From: CBDDEH01 sp965226865
GTDB lineage: Bacteria > Chloroflexota > Dehalococcoidia > Lucifugimonadales > JAGWBF01
Direction of reading: 5' to 3'
Assembly: GCA_965226865.1 (NCBI GenBank)
Contig: CBDDEH010000004.1
Location: 806,001 to 870,000, forward strand
DNA: 64,000 nucleotides
Positions 27,396-35,626 of the stretch are shown piece after piece; the stretch's first letter is position 1, and each line of letters starts with the position of its first letter. A model generated the notes under the pieces. The model made no database searches. It saw only the letters and a list, made by a program, of their open reading frames with translations, and was not told the origin of the DNA. Made by a program: the position numbers and the translations under genes.

Positions 27396-28309
27396 AAAAG
27401 ATTCAGTATTCAGCAATTTAATGAAATGTTCCCTGATGAGGAAGCCTGCCTGGAAATGGTTCTCGGTATGGTTTATCCCGACGGTATCAACTGCCGAAAG
27501 TGCCAAGCAGTAACCAGGCATCACCGGCTCAGTGGCCGCAAAGCTTACTCTTGCCAGGACTGCGGCACCCATGTTTACCCATTGGCCGGAACCATCTTCG
27601 AGAAATCGTCTACGCCGTTGAAATCATGGTTCTACGCCATGTACCTGATGGCTTCGACGCGAACCGGTATCTCGGCCAAGCAGTTGGAAAGGGAGCTTGG
27701 AGTCACCTATAAAACGGCATGGAGGATGTTCAAGCAAATCCGATCCATACTGGCCGAGGATGTCTCCCTGGAGGGATTATTAGTAGAGGTTGACGAAACT
27801 TATATCGGCGGCAAGGCCAAGAACATGCATCCAGCCAACGGGCGAAGCTAGGCGGACGTGGCACGGCTGGAAAACAACCTGTTTTTGGGATGGTGGAACG
27901 GAAGGGGAAAGTGATCACCAAGGTAGTCCCTGATGTCTCACGGGGAACCCTCCTCCCTAACATCCGAGAGAAAGTCTTGCCGTCGAGTCTAGTCTACTCA
28001 GACGAGCATTCTTCCTACGATCCGCTCAAAGGTATGGGGTACCAGCATAGGCGCGTCCACCACGGAGCCAAGGTGTACGTGGTTGGTGATGTCCACACCA
28101 ACACTATCGAAGGATTCTGGAGCCTAGTAAAGCGGGGTATCAGCGGGGTAAACCACGCGGTAGGTGCCAATCATCTGCAAGGGTATTTCGACTCCTATGC
28201 CTTCCGTTGGAACCACCGCGACGATGAGACGCCCATGTACGAGTCAATGGCGAATCGAGTCGGGAAAGTTCGCTACGGCAAATATGGAGCCTACAACCCG
28301 ATTGGCTGA
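27393..28309 (+). pseudogene. IS1595-family transposase, frameshifted
   Basis: The first frame gives a zinc ribbon (CRKCQ and CQDCG) and the start of the ISXO2-like catalytic domain with the first Asp (EVDETYIGGKAKN). It ends early at a TAG near 27851. Restoring one base near the GCC at about 27835 joins the second frame (KLGGRGTAGKQPVFGMVERKG), which carries the second Asp (YSDEHSSY) and the HTNTIEGFWSLVKRGI block. The corrected protein is about 305 residues. As it stands the element is probably not autonomous, though -1/+1 slippage cannot be excluded. Confidence 0.85.
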
Positions 28310-28335
28310 TTCCGTGCAATAAGGGGATAATTACC

Positions 28336-28629
28336 AAAGTTAATGCAGTTGCGAATGGCCAGACCGTTGAAGGTCTCGGCCAGGACGCCCGCCACGCCCA
28401 GGGCGGTGAATATCTTCCCAATGGGCCTGCCCGAGCCTGTGCCGAAGTTCCTGCCCGCCACGATCATGTCCCCTGGCTGTACCTGCTCTGACCATCCTGG
28501 ACGGTTGACGGAAAAGCAGTACTTGGGCTGTTCCTCCTGGGGCTTCAAAAAGGCGATCTGGGGGAAGATCAGGTCAGTATTAATATCGTCGCCGAATTTC
28601 CAGATGCGGCCCTTTAGTGTTTCGGGCAT
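28336..28629 (-). pseudogene. 3-isopropylmalate dehydratase/aconitase-type small subunit, 5' fragment
   Basis: From an ATG with an AGGAGG box, this encodes the start of a LeuD-like swivel domain: GRIWKFGDDINTDLIFPQIAF, MIVAGRNFGTGSGRPIGK and FNGLAIRNCINFG, where the IS1595 element cuts it. The rest is at 25641-25851. Small subunits of this family pair with the [4Fe-4S] large subunit to isomerise or dehydrate hydroxy-acids; the large-subunit gene lies 27 bp upstream. Isopropylmalate, citraconate or dimethylmalate are all possible substrates. Confidence 0.85.
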
Positions 28630-28656
28630 GGGCTCCTCCTAGTTCACTGTATCCGG

Positions 28657-29900
28657 TCAGAGATGCCGGGGGTCTGTGATGACTCCAGCGACGGCGGAAG
28701 CGGCCACGGTCGCGGGTGATCCCATGTATATCTCGGCCGTCGGACTCCCCATTCGCCCCTGGAAGTTGCGAGTGCTGGCGGTGATGCATACCTCTTCGTC
28801 GCCCAACACTCCCATGTGCCCTCCGTAGCAGGCACCGCAGGTGGAGTTTGCCACAATCGCGCCCGCATCCATTAGGGTGGAAACATATCCAGCCTTTATC
28901 GCCTCTTTGTGTATGTTTTGACTGCCAGGAGTAACGATGAAACGCACGCCGGAGGCGACCTGGCGTCCTTTCACGATCTCGGCGGCAGCCTCGAAATCCT
29001 CAAGGCGCCCATTGGCGCAGGACCCTATAAAGGCCTGGTCGATCCTCGTGCCCTCCACCGTACCCACCGGCTCCACGTTATTGGGAACTCGACCAGGCAA
29101 GGCCACCTGTGGCTCCAGAGTGTCCAGGTCGATGGTATGCACCGCGTCGTACTCGGCATCTGGGTCTGGCGCCACCCCCTCGTAGGGGAATTGGGCCCGG
29201 TCCTTCAAATAGTCCTGGGTCACCTGGCCAGAGGAAAACAGAGAGAACTCGGCTGACACCTCCGCCGATATAGTGGCGATGGTGAGACGCCCGGCCATGG
29301 GCATGCTGGCGACGCCTTCTCCGTGCCACTCCAGGTTCCGGCCCGCAAAGTCGCCGTATGCGCCGGCCAGATAGTGGATTACGTCGCGGGGATACACCCT
29401 CTCGGGAAGCTGGCCTTCCAGAACGATCTTGGCCGTTGATCCCAGCATATACCAGGTCTGCCCTTACAGATAACGTACAGCAGTTCCGCTCCGCCGAGGC
29501 CTCGTGCCAGGCAGTTGAGGGCCCCTGCCGAGCAGGTGTGGGAATCGCTGCAGGCCAGGATCTGTCCGGGCAGTGCAAGGCCCTGCTCCGCAACGACAAC
29601 GTGGGCTATACCACCGAAGCCCTCGCGGTAGTATTTCTTGATACCGAACTTTTCCGCGAACTGTCTCATATACTTCAGGCCGTTGGCGGCCTCGACACTG
29701 GGGGCGGGGACCATGTGGTCGGGGACCAGGACGATCTTGTCAGGGTCGCAGATGCGATTGGGGATCGGCACCCCCAGCGTCACCGGACCCAGGTCAAGCT
29801 GAACGATTACATCGACGTCCACCGACACCACTTCGCCCGGGGTAACCTTTTCGCGGCCGGAGTGATCGGCCAGGATTTTCTCGGCTATCGTCATATCCAT
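28657..29900 (-). pseudogene. 3-isopropylmalate dehydratase/aconitase-type large subunit, frameshifted
   Basis: From the ATG at 29900 (GGAGG box six bases upstream) the first frame reads as a LeuC-like protein with LACSDSHTCSAGALN, then slips at CCC 29461-29463. Adding one base rejoins the second frame (CKGQTWYMLGSTAKIVLEG) down to 28657, with iron-sulfur Cys motifs FIGSCANGR and NSTCGACYGGH. The corrected protein is about 414 residues, usual for the family. With the small subunit disrupted as well, this hydro-lyase is probably dead in this genome. Confidence 0.87.
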
Positions 29901-29959
29901 GCCACACCTCCGTAGAGTGATTCTAAATCAAACCACCGAACTTCGTCACCCGTCCGAGT

Positions 29960-30604
29960 CTAATCGGAGACTTTGCGCGCCATAACCACGTAAACAGGGT
30001 CTTCCAGATAGCCTCTATCCTGGTTCCTACACGTCGCCTTCATGCCCTCATAGTTACCGGCGAAGTGGAAATAGGAGGCCACAACGGTCGCCCTTTGCTG
30101 ATCATTTCCCATCATCCATACCCTTACTGCTTTCGTTGGGAACATTCTGTTGGAGAAAATAACCGCGAAGAGGCCCCCCGCCTTCAGGACGCGATTGACA
30201 TCCTGAAATACCTCGATGGGTCTGGTGAGGTACTGGATCGACACCGTAATGGCAGCCGCGTCGAACAGGCCGTCGTCGAAAGGCAGATGGGGGTCTTTGT
30301 TGACGTCGTGTATCACGAAGTCGTCAAGGTCAGGGTTGTCCTGCATCTCGGCGGCGTTGAGGCCCAACCCCACCATGCGCGCCTTGGGATGGCCGTCGGG
30401 CCAGTGAGACCTCCAACTGCTCATTAAGTCGAGGACCACCGAGTCGGGCGGAATCATCTCACGAAAGAGGTCACCCACGACGGCGATGGCCTGGTCGTCA
30501 ATGTGCACCACCATCCTGGGGAGCGTGTAGAACAGGCTGTCGTCGCTCTCGTCCTGGCGTGCAAAATCGAGGGGGCTAAAGGGATTCGGGGCCTCTGTGG
30601 TCAC
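29960..30604 (-). CDS. Class I SAM-dependent methyltransferase
   Basis: A 214-residue Rossmann-fold methyltransferase of the Methyltransf_11 type. The SAM-binding region begins at VVLDLMSSWRSHWP, followed by VGLGLNAAEMQDNP, HDVNKDPHLPFDDGLFDAA and the hydrophobic strand LKAGGLFAVIFSNRMFP. The glycine motif is unusual (DLMSSWRSH in place of DxGxGxG), as in a subgroup of small bacterial methyltransferases. Substrate unknown. It lies upstream of the dead hydro-lyase genes with 59 bp between. Confidence 0.83.
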   Translation of the reverse strand: MTTEAPNPFSPLDFARQDESDDSLFYTLPRMVVHIDDQAIAVVGDLFREMIPPDSVVLDLMSSWRSHWPDGHPKARMVGLGLNAAEMQDNPDLDDFVIHDVNKDPHLPFDDGLFDAAAITVSIQYLTRPIEVFQDVNRVLKAGGLFAVIFSNRMFPTKAVRVWMMGNDQQRATVVASYFHFAGNYEGMKATCRNQDRGYLEDPVYVVMARKVSD

Positions 30605-30732
30605 GGGGGCAAGTCTACGCCAGGCGGTAAGGTGGCGGCAAACTCACCCTGAACAAACATGGGTGGAACAGACACGCCGGCTACAGCTTGATTCGGCGCC
30701 GTGTTTTGAGTATCCTTGGTTCAGGAGAGACC

Positions 30733-30912
30733 ATGATACACAATCTCGGCTCATTGATTTCAGGGGTTATGGTAGGGTTCGTTATTATGGCGTACCTCGG
30801 GCCCTTTCTAGCGATCATCGGCATGATAGCTTCCATCATAGCTACGGTAAACTTCATGCTGCGCATGATCATACCCAAAAAGGAACGGGCGAACGTCAAG
30901 CCCTGGGGCTGA
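30733..30912 (+). CDS. Small two-helix membrane protein (GlsB/YeaQ-like length)
   Basis: A 59-residue protein starting at an ATG behind an AGGAGAG box. It has two hydrophobic segments, about residues 5-25 and 28-48, and a basic C-terminus (PKKERANVKPWG). The layout resembles small transglycosylase-associated or phage-shock type proteins, but no clear motif confirms it. A strong stem-loop follows. It stands alone between a divergent methyltransferase and a convergent MmgE/PrpD gene. Confidence 0.55.
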   Translation: MIHNLGSLISGVMVGFVIMAYLGPFLAIIGMIASIIATVNFMLRMIIPKKERANVKPWG

Positions 30913-30937
30913 CGGGTTAACAGTTACCCACTAGTCA

Positions 30938-30972
30938 AGAAATGGGGAGGAAAACCTCCCCATTTCTGTTTT
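30938..30972. terminator. Terminator between convergent genes
   Basis: Perfect 13-bp arms, AGAAATGGGGAGG at 30938-30950 and its complement at 30955-30967, with an AAAA loop and GTTTT following on the plus strand. It serves the small membrane gene and may also stop the convergent MmgE/PrpD transcript. Confidence 0.8.
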
Positions 30973-31001
30973 CCAGGATCTCTTGCTGTAGCAGATCCCT
31001 A

Positions 31002-32381
31002 CTAGTGGGGCTGACACAACCGGGCCAGCCTGGAAACGTCGGCCAGATCTTCTAGTCCGTTCACCATCTTCACGATGTCTTCGGCTCGACTATCGGACAG
31101 TACCATCGCGGCGTTGGAGCGGAATTTTTCCTCGATCTCGCCCTGGGTCATGGGCAACTCCGGAGAGCCCCGGTTGACGTCTATCTTGTGCTCCAGCTCC
31201 CGACCGTCTTTGGTGTATATCACCACCCACCCCGGGAAGGCCTTGGGGAAGGGGGCTTCGGGGTCGATCTCGTAGTCCACCTTCCGGGCCATGTTCAGGA
31301 TTTGCGGGTCTACGATCTTCTCGGAGGTGAATGAATCCACCACCACTTTGTCCTCAAGAATCATGGTTGCCACGCAGAAGGGCAGGCTGAACTTGGCCTC
31401 GTAAGCCGTAGGCGGCGCCATCTTGATGGCCCTAGGCTCGCAGACGGGGACGATGGGCTCAGCCACCCGGCACAACACCCTCTCGATCTCCTCCGGACGA
31501 AGGCCATGACGGGCTTTTATCTCGACGATGCAGTCCAAGAAAGCATGAGCCCAGTGGTCGGCGGGGTAGGGCTTGGAGCTGACGATTGGGGTCTCCCAAA
31601 CCTTTCCCAGGCCTTCTGTCAGGCGGCTCATATCATGCTCCTCGCCGTGGAGATAGGCCCCATAGAGGCCGTACTTACCCTCGAGGATGGCGCTGGGTCC
31701 GGTGAACCCCCCTTGGGCCAGCAACGCCGCCGTGATACCGCTGTTGGCGGCCCAGCCCAGGTGGACAGACTTTGTCGCCCAGGGCCCCTCGATCGAGAAC
31801 TCGATGACCCCTGCTCCAAAGCTGCCGCAGATGCTTATCGCATTGACCATAGTCGGGATAGGGAGCCCCAGCAGCTTACCGGCTATCAGGGTTGCTCCAT
31901 ATGTGCCGAATATGGCGGTCTGGCGGAAGCCCCGGGCGGCGAAGCGGCCTGGAGCCGGGGCATCCAAGGCGATGATGACCTCCCAGCCGGCTACCGCGGC
32001 AGCTAAGAACTCCTTGCCGTTAGACTTCTGGCGCTCCCCCACAGCCAGGGCTGTGGGTACGACTGATGCGCTGGGGTGGATGGTGGTCCTGAAGTGGGTA
32101 TCGTCGAAGTCGATGCCGTGGGCGTAGGTCCCGTTCACGAGGGCCGCCAGAGCCATGGGCACTTTGTCCCCACCGGCCATGATGGTGCTCTCGGGCGTGC
32201 CGCCCATGGACTTGACCAGGTTCCAGGCGGGCAGAGTGGTCTCATTCTGGTGGGCCGCCAGGCAAATCCCAATGGTATCCAGAATGTGTTGCTTGGCGCT
32301 TCCGACGACCTGGGCCGGGATGTCATCGTAGGAGAGGTTCAGGGCGAAGTTCGCCAGCTTCTCGGAATACGTACTCGTCAT
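31002..32381 (-). CDS. MmgE/PrpD family protein
   Basis: A 459-residue member of the MmgE/PrpD fold (2-methylcitrate dehydratase type). The ATG at 32381 follows a GGGAGG box; a longer start at 32525 is not supported. Typical blocks are HGIDFDDTHF, HPSASVVPTALAVGE, ICGSFGAGVIEFSIEGPWATKS and KPYPADHWAHAFLDC. Family members dehydrate methylcitrate or isomerise itaconate-like acids. No prp genes are adjacent; the nearest related functions are the broken hydro-lyase and the PEP-mutase-like enzyme elsewhere in the window, so it may act on a branched hydroxy-acid. Confidence 0.88.
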   Translation of the reverse strand: MTSTYSEKLANFALNLSYDDIPAQVVGSAKQHILDTIGICLAAHQNETTLPAWNLVKSMGGTPESTIMAGGDKVPMALAALVNGTYAHGIDFDDTHFRTTIHPSASVVPTALAVGERQKSNGKEFLAAAVAGWEVIIALDAPAPGRFAARGFRQTAIFGTYGATLIAGKLLGLPIPTMVNAISICGSFGAGVIEFSIEGPWATKSVHLGWAANSGITAALLAQGGFTGPSAILEGKYGLYGAYLHGEEHDMSRLTEGLGKVWETPIVSSKPYPADHWAHAFLDCIVEIKARHGLRPEEIERVLCRVAEPIVPVCEPRAIKMAPPTAYEAKFSLPFCVATMILEDKVVVDSFTSEKIVDPQILNMARKVDYEIDPEAPFPKAFPGWVVIYTKDGRELEHKIDVNRGSPELPMTQGEIEEKFRSNAAMVLSDSRAEDIVKMVNGLEDLADVSRLARLCQPH

Positions 32382-32547
32382 AGCCGCCTCCCTAGTGTCG
32401 CCTGATGCGGGGAGCGTACCACCGGGCAAAGATGGCGTCAATGATGATATGTTTCTCAACTGGGGCGACGCACTGATACTCTTAAGCGACGTTTGTAACC
32501 AGTAGGTTGTGGTACGGTCCGCCAAGGTGGCGGTTGATCGGATTAGG

Positions 32548-33309
32548 TTACCCAGCCCGCCACCAGGCTATTGGCGATTTGGACGTGTATGTTAGTTGAG
32601 CCTTTAAGTCACGAAGGAACTCAAAGTCGTCCTCAGAGGGAACTCCTCCCCTAACCGGGTGCATAACGATGCGTCGAATCTCGTTGAGTCTAATCAAGGC
32701 GGCTAGTAGGGATTTCTTGTCTTTGGCTGCTCCCTTGGGCAGATGCTCACTGATAGTACGCCATTGTTTGTCGAGGACCTCTCTCAGGTCAATCAGGTCG
32801 GTGTAGGCGTATGAATGAGGTGCAGGTTCTCCATCATCTTCCTCCCGCCTCGTCGCACACTTCCCCCGAATATTCTTATGGATACCCTTGCGCCACCATC
32901 CACTTTCACCTGCCCCATACTCACTTTCGAGAGCCTGCCTTATAACTGAGTGGAGCCACTTCTCAGTGGTTCTGAGGTCATCGTACATGTCACCCGAAGC
33001 ATGACCAGCATCCCCGTATTTGAGGACGACGTCGATATCTTCTTCAGGAAAGGAGAACCCTCTGCGGTTCAGCCTACCCTGGACAGCTTGCATTGACCTT
33101 GAACCCCCGTCTTGGAGAACTCGAAGAATTGGGTTCCGTCGTTCTCTTGGAATGGAAAATAGAATGTCAGAGCGCCTGATGGCTCCTTGGCCGACCTTTT
33201 GGTCAAGGTAGTTAAGCGTTGTGGCGAGCGTGACTTCTCTGAGACGAGTTATTTCACCAAGCGTCTTCCCAGACTGTAACATAGTGACTGTGTCTTCACG
33301 AACGCCCAT
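32548..33309 (-). CDS. HTH_40-like plus Swt1-type HEPN domain protein (probable defence/toxin)
   Basis: The 253-residue protein starts at an ATG with a GGGAG box (an alternative TTG at 33399 would add 30 residues). Residues 1-45 (VTMLQSGKTLGEITRLREVT ... LDQKVGQGAI) match the HTH_40 module seen at the end of RecQ. The C-terminal half (KWLHSVIRQALESEYGAG, LREVLDKQWRTISEHL, LNEIRRIVMHPVRG) looks like a Swt1-type HEPN domain with an R-x4-H motif (RRIVMH), the RNase signature. It follows the TIR-like gene by about 120 bp on the same strand. Together they form a likely two-gene defence unit. Confidence 0.68.
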   Translation of the reverse strand: MGVREDTVTMLQSGKTLGEITRLREVTLATTLNYLDQKVGQGAIRRSDILFSIPRERRNPILRVLQDGGSRSMQAVQGRLNRRGFSFPEEDIDVVLKYGDAGHASGDMYDDLRTTEKWLHSVIRQALESEYGAGESGWWRKGIHKNIRGKCATRREEDDGEPAPHSYAYTDLIDLREVLDKQWRTISEHLPKGAAKDKKSLLAALIRLNEIRRIVMHPVRGGVPSEDDFEFLRDLKAQLTYTSKSPIAWWRAG

Positions 33310-33429
33310 AGCAAACTCCCGTAGCCGTGGTTTCTTCTGTAGCAGCCTTACGTTGGAAGAGGCCCTGGCATCGAAGGGGAATGTAGAACTGGTTGCCAAC
33401 CCCGCACATCAAACTTTTGACGCGGAGAT

Positions 33430-34212
33430 TTAGATCATCCCCGCTTTCTTGAGTTCCGCCTCTAACATCGGGGCCTTCTCGGTTATATCTTCTCGAAACT
33501 CGATTCGGGTTATTCCTTCTAAGTCGGAGGGGATTTTGGTTCCTTTCTTGGAAACGATACAGACCCTTGAACGACCAAGGCGACCATAGAACCATCCGAG
33601 CTCTAGGATAACGTTCGGTCGTGCCTGCGCATAAACTTCCCCAGATACTTCTACCAGGTCGTCTGGTGTAAAGAGAACGAAAGCGTAGCCAGCTTGCGGT
33701 CCTTCCTCCTCAATCCTTTCAATCAAAGTCATTCCACTTCCCGGTTTTTGGTTTAATACAACCGAGTCTAATTCCCATTGGTCTTTTAGCAACTTTTGGC
33801 GTTTGAGAAGGTTGAGTTCGTCGTGACCATGAACAAGGAACACTGTCCTCGAAAGGATCCCACTCTCTTGGCCTTTGGTCTCGCGCGGAGTGTCCAGAAT
33901 CGTTTCTGGATGATCACTTAAGCTCTCATTTAGAGGAACAAGGAAAGCTCGATACTTTGTCGCCTCGTTCCTAAAGTTACTCAGCTGATCAAAACTAGCG
34001 GTGTTTAGTCTGACGTTTCTAAATCTGTCTCCTTCAGTGGGGCCAACGTAGCTATCCAGCAAGTTTGCTGTACGATCCTTCCAACGCCTCAGTCGTTCCC
34101 GACCTGCGTTGTAATCTTGCTCGCGCTCGGTTCTTTGGATCAACATATTCAACTCCATGATCTGGGAGATGATCATTACTGCAGCTCGTTTAGCTTGTGC
34201 GTTGTTTTCCAT
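33430..34212 (-). CDS. TIR-like (PF10137-type) nucleotide-binding protein
   Basis: A 260-residue protein with a helical N-terminal 115 residues and a C-terminal TIR-like domain: TVFLVHGHDELNLLKR, LNQKPGSGMTLIERIEE, YAFVLFTPDDL, ARPNVILELGWFYGRLGR and PSDLEGITRIEF. This pattern belongs to the TIR-like group found in bacterial antiphage effectors, which degrade NAD+ or bind nucleotide signals. No cyclase gene is nearby, so the trigger is unknown. It leads the operon with the HEPN gene and sits next to the tRNA-Trp that borders the phage satellite. Confidence 0.8.
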   Translation of the reverse strand: MENNAQAKRAAVMIISQIMELNMLIQRTEREQDYNAGRERLRRWKDRTANLLDSYVGPTEGDRFRNVRLNTASFDQLSNFRNEATKYRAFLVPLNESLSDHPETILDTPRETKGQESGILSRTVFLVHGHDELNLLKRQKLLKDQWELDSVVLNQKPGSGMTLIERIEEEGPQAGYAFVLFTPDDLVEVSGEVYAQARPNVILELGWFYGRLGRSRVCIVSKKGTKIPSDLEGITRIEFREDITEKAPMLEAELKKAGMI

Positions 34213-34371
34213 AAACGTTGGCCTTCGGTGGCCTGTCAAAACGCTCGACGGGGCTCGCTGTCACCTGACAGCTCATACTCAAACGGGGTCACGTCGGCAG
34301 AATGTCGGCAATTCCTGCCCTTATAGGAATTTGGAGTGGGAGTAAATCCCTTTTCTAGATACGATTTCTGG

Positions 34372-34444
34372 CAGGAGCGGGAGGACTCGAACCCCCAACC
34401 ACCGGTTTTGGAGACCGGTGCTCTGCCAGTTGAGCTACGCTCCT
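34372..34444 (-). tRNA. tRNA-Trp (CCA anticodon)
   Basis: The cloverleaf closes with a 7-bp acceptor stem (AGGAGCG with CGCTCCT), a D-arm AGCTCAACTGGCAGAGC, the anticodon loop CTCCAAA and a T-arm with GGTTCGAGTCC. Discriminator G is followed by an encoded CCA at 34371-34369. Three bases upstream of its 5' end begins the left att repeat of the phage satellite. Confidence 0.95.
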
Positions 34445-34447
34445 GCA

Positions 34448-34461
34448 TGGTACCCCTGGAG
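34448..34461. repeat. attL-like core of the satellite
   Basis: TGGTACCCCTGGAG, identical to the tRNA-Arg 3' end at 44246-44259. It lies three bases from tRNA-Trp, so excision would place tRNA-Trp directly behind tRNA-Arg. A 14-bp palindrome TTTGTAGCTACAAA follows at 34471-34484, and a TACCACAC motif lies at 34515-34522. Confidence 0.8.
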
Positions 34462-34629
34462 TTATCCGTTTTTGTAGCTACAAAGCTAAAAATCGGCCTT
34501 TTAGGCGGTGATTTTACCACACTACGCTGGCCCTAATCACCATCCAGGACCGCTCCGAGTACCGGACGGCGGCGGACGTGTGGGCCGGCAGGCGGGGCGC
34601 GGTGTAGGGCCGCCTGCTTCCGCGCTGCC

Positions 34630-34884
34630 TTATCCTTCGTGCTTTCCTTCATCCACTCTCCGCTCCTGTAGCTTTCTCACGTAGTCCTCGACCCAGGCCG
34701 CATCCGCCGCATCCGCCGTGGCGTCTGCGTGTACCTTACGCTCTAACAGTGCGGCGAATCCCGCCTGCGCTGGGGCGGTCCCGAAGATCGTCACAACGCG
34801 GTAGCCGTCGGCAGCAAGATCGTTCAGAAGCGGCTCTAGCTTCGCGGGGTCCCGTTCCTCAGACGTTACGATCTTGTATATCAT
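34630..34884 (-). CDS. Small DUF4177-like protein
   Basis: An 84-residue protein whose first half (MIYKIVTSEERDPAKLEPLL, then LAADGYRVVTIFG) has the DUF4177 pattern, in which a short ferredoxin-like unit contains an 'LN.L...GW.VV' helix-strand. The C-terminal half is charged (ATADAADAAWVEDYVRK). Such proteins are common and uncharacterised. It is the only minus-strand gene at the left end of the satellite and reads towards tRNA-Trp; with the HTH gene at the right end it is one of two genes transcribed against the structural operon. Confidence 0.55.
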   Translation of the reverse strand: MIYKIVTSEERDPAKLEPLLNDLAADGYRVVTIFGTAPAQAGFAALLERKVHADATADAADAAWVEDYVRKLQERRVDEGKHEG

Positions 34885-34929
34885 CCGTCCCTCCTCCTTA
34901 GTTCGGGTATGCTCCGGATTATACCACTT

Positions 34930-34953
34930 GCCCCTTTCGAGGGGCTCTTTTTT
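34930..34953 (+). terminator. Intrinsic terminator upstream of the satellite's rightward operon
   Basis: GCCCC (34930-34934) and GGGGC (34941-34945) form a stem with a 6-nt loop, followed by TCTTTTTT. It would insulate the rightward genes from transcription entering from the left. Confidence 0.7.
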
Positions 34954-35020
34954 GCCACTTGCTTGTCTACATAATTTCTGTTATGCTTACGTCACTTGTA
35001 GACGAATGGGAGGTTCGCAC

Positions 35021-35380
35021 ATGGCAAAGACTGGCACCGAGCGACAAGCCGCCTGGCGGAGGAAGGTCAAGTCATACCAGGAATGGAAGGCTAGCATCCT
35101 TTTGCTTTGGCAGGAACACAACGTCTTCCACTACTCCAAGTCTGAGGACGGCGGAATTGGGATTCGCCTAGAGCAAACGGCGGAGGGTGACAGGATAACG
35201 CGGGAGATTGCGGAGCTATGCGGCCTCGACCCTGACACCGTGATTCAGAAGATGGTCGGGGAAGTGCTGGCGGAGATGGGCGGGAGGTTTGAACCGGCCA
35301 GCAAGGAACAGCAGGAGATGGCGAAACTGAGGGCGGAAACTGCCAAGCTCAGGGAGAAGTTGAAGAGGGCCGGGCTGTGA
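35021..35380 (+). CDS. Satellite protein of unknown function (119 aa)
   Basis: The ATG at 35021 follows a GGGAGG box seven bases upstream; a longer reading from 34874 is not supported. The protein starts with a basic segment (TERQAAWRRKVKSYQEW), has a mixed middle (HYSKSEDGGIGIRLEQTAEG) and ends in a coiled-coil helix (KEQQEMAKLRAETAKLREKL). The basic N-terminus resembles small DNA-binding phage proteins. Position (first rightward gene, before the helicase) suits a replication or regulatory accessory, or a small terminase, but nothing in the sequence proves it. It overlaps the next gene by four bases (GTGA). Confidence 0.6.
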   Translation: MAKTGTERQAAWRRKVKSYQEWKASILLLWQEHNVFHYSKSEDGGIGIRLEQTAEGDRITREIAELCGLDPDTVIQKMVGEVLAEMGGRFEPASKEQQEMAKLRAETAKLREKLKRAGL

Positions 35381-35625
35381 ACGAAATTCAGATATTCGTT
35401 GTCCACAACAATTGTCTTGACCCCGACAGGTGCGTTTCGACGGATTGCGAGCAGATAGGGCCGCCGCCTTGCCAGCCTGGTTGTCTAAGTGACGACGACC
35501 ATTTGGACATGGTGACGCATAGGGGCGAAGTTGAGCGGATCGAGCGCGCTTGCTTGACTGAAATTACCCCTTTGGGCTACCAGATGAGGGCGGACGCAAC
35601 AGCCGAGCGTTTACTTGACTACTAA
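35377..35625 (+). CDS. Small Cys-rich satellite protein
   Basis: An 82-residue protein that starts with GTG overlapping the previous stop codon, an arrangement that implies translational coupling. Cysteines cluster in the first half (NNCLDPDRC, STDCEQ, PPCQPGC), which could bind zinc. The rest is acidic with no recognised domain. It is followed immediately by the helicase gene, so the three genes form one translation-coupled unit. Confidence 0.6.
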   Translation: MNEIQIFVVHNNCLDPDRCVSTDCEQIGPPPCQPGCLSDDDHLDMVTHRGEVERIERACLTEITPLGYQMRADATAERLLDY

Positions 35626-35626
35626 A

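Larger units (their letters stand above)
25852..28335. mobile_element. IS1595-type transposon with passenger genes, inserted in the hydro-lyase small subunit
   Basis: A 2,484-bp element bounded by 24-bp perfect terminal inverted repeats (25852-25875 and 28312-28335, outer end GGTAATTATCCCC). Both sides carry the direct repeat AAAGTTAAT (25843-25851 and 28336-28344), an 8- to 9-bp target duplication; IS1595 elements are known for 8-bp duplications. Removing the element and one repeat restores the small-subunit frame exactly (CINFG-MSCLPC). Inside are a 52-residue basic ORF, a DUF5343-like gene on the minus strand, a 67-residue ORF and an IS1595 transposase. IS1595 elements with passenger genes are described. 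Confidence 0.93.

Noticed and set aside
32076..32405. Plus-strand frame opposite the MmgE/PrpD gene
   Set aside because: Shadow frame; the minus-strand gene has full family motifs.
34874..35020. N-terminal extension of the first rightward satellite gene
   Set aside because: It crosses a terminator hairpin and lacks a ribosome site; the ATG at 35021 has one.
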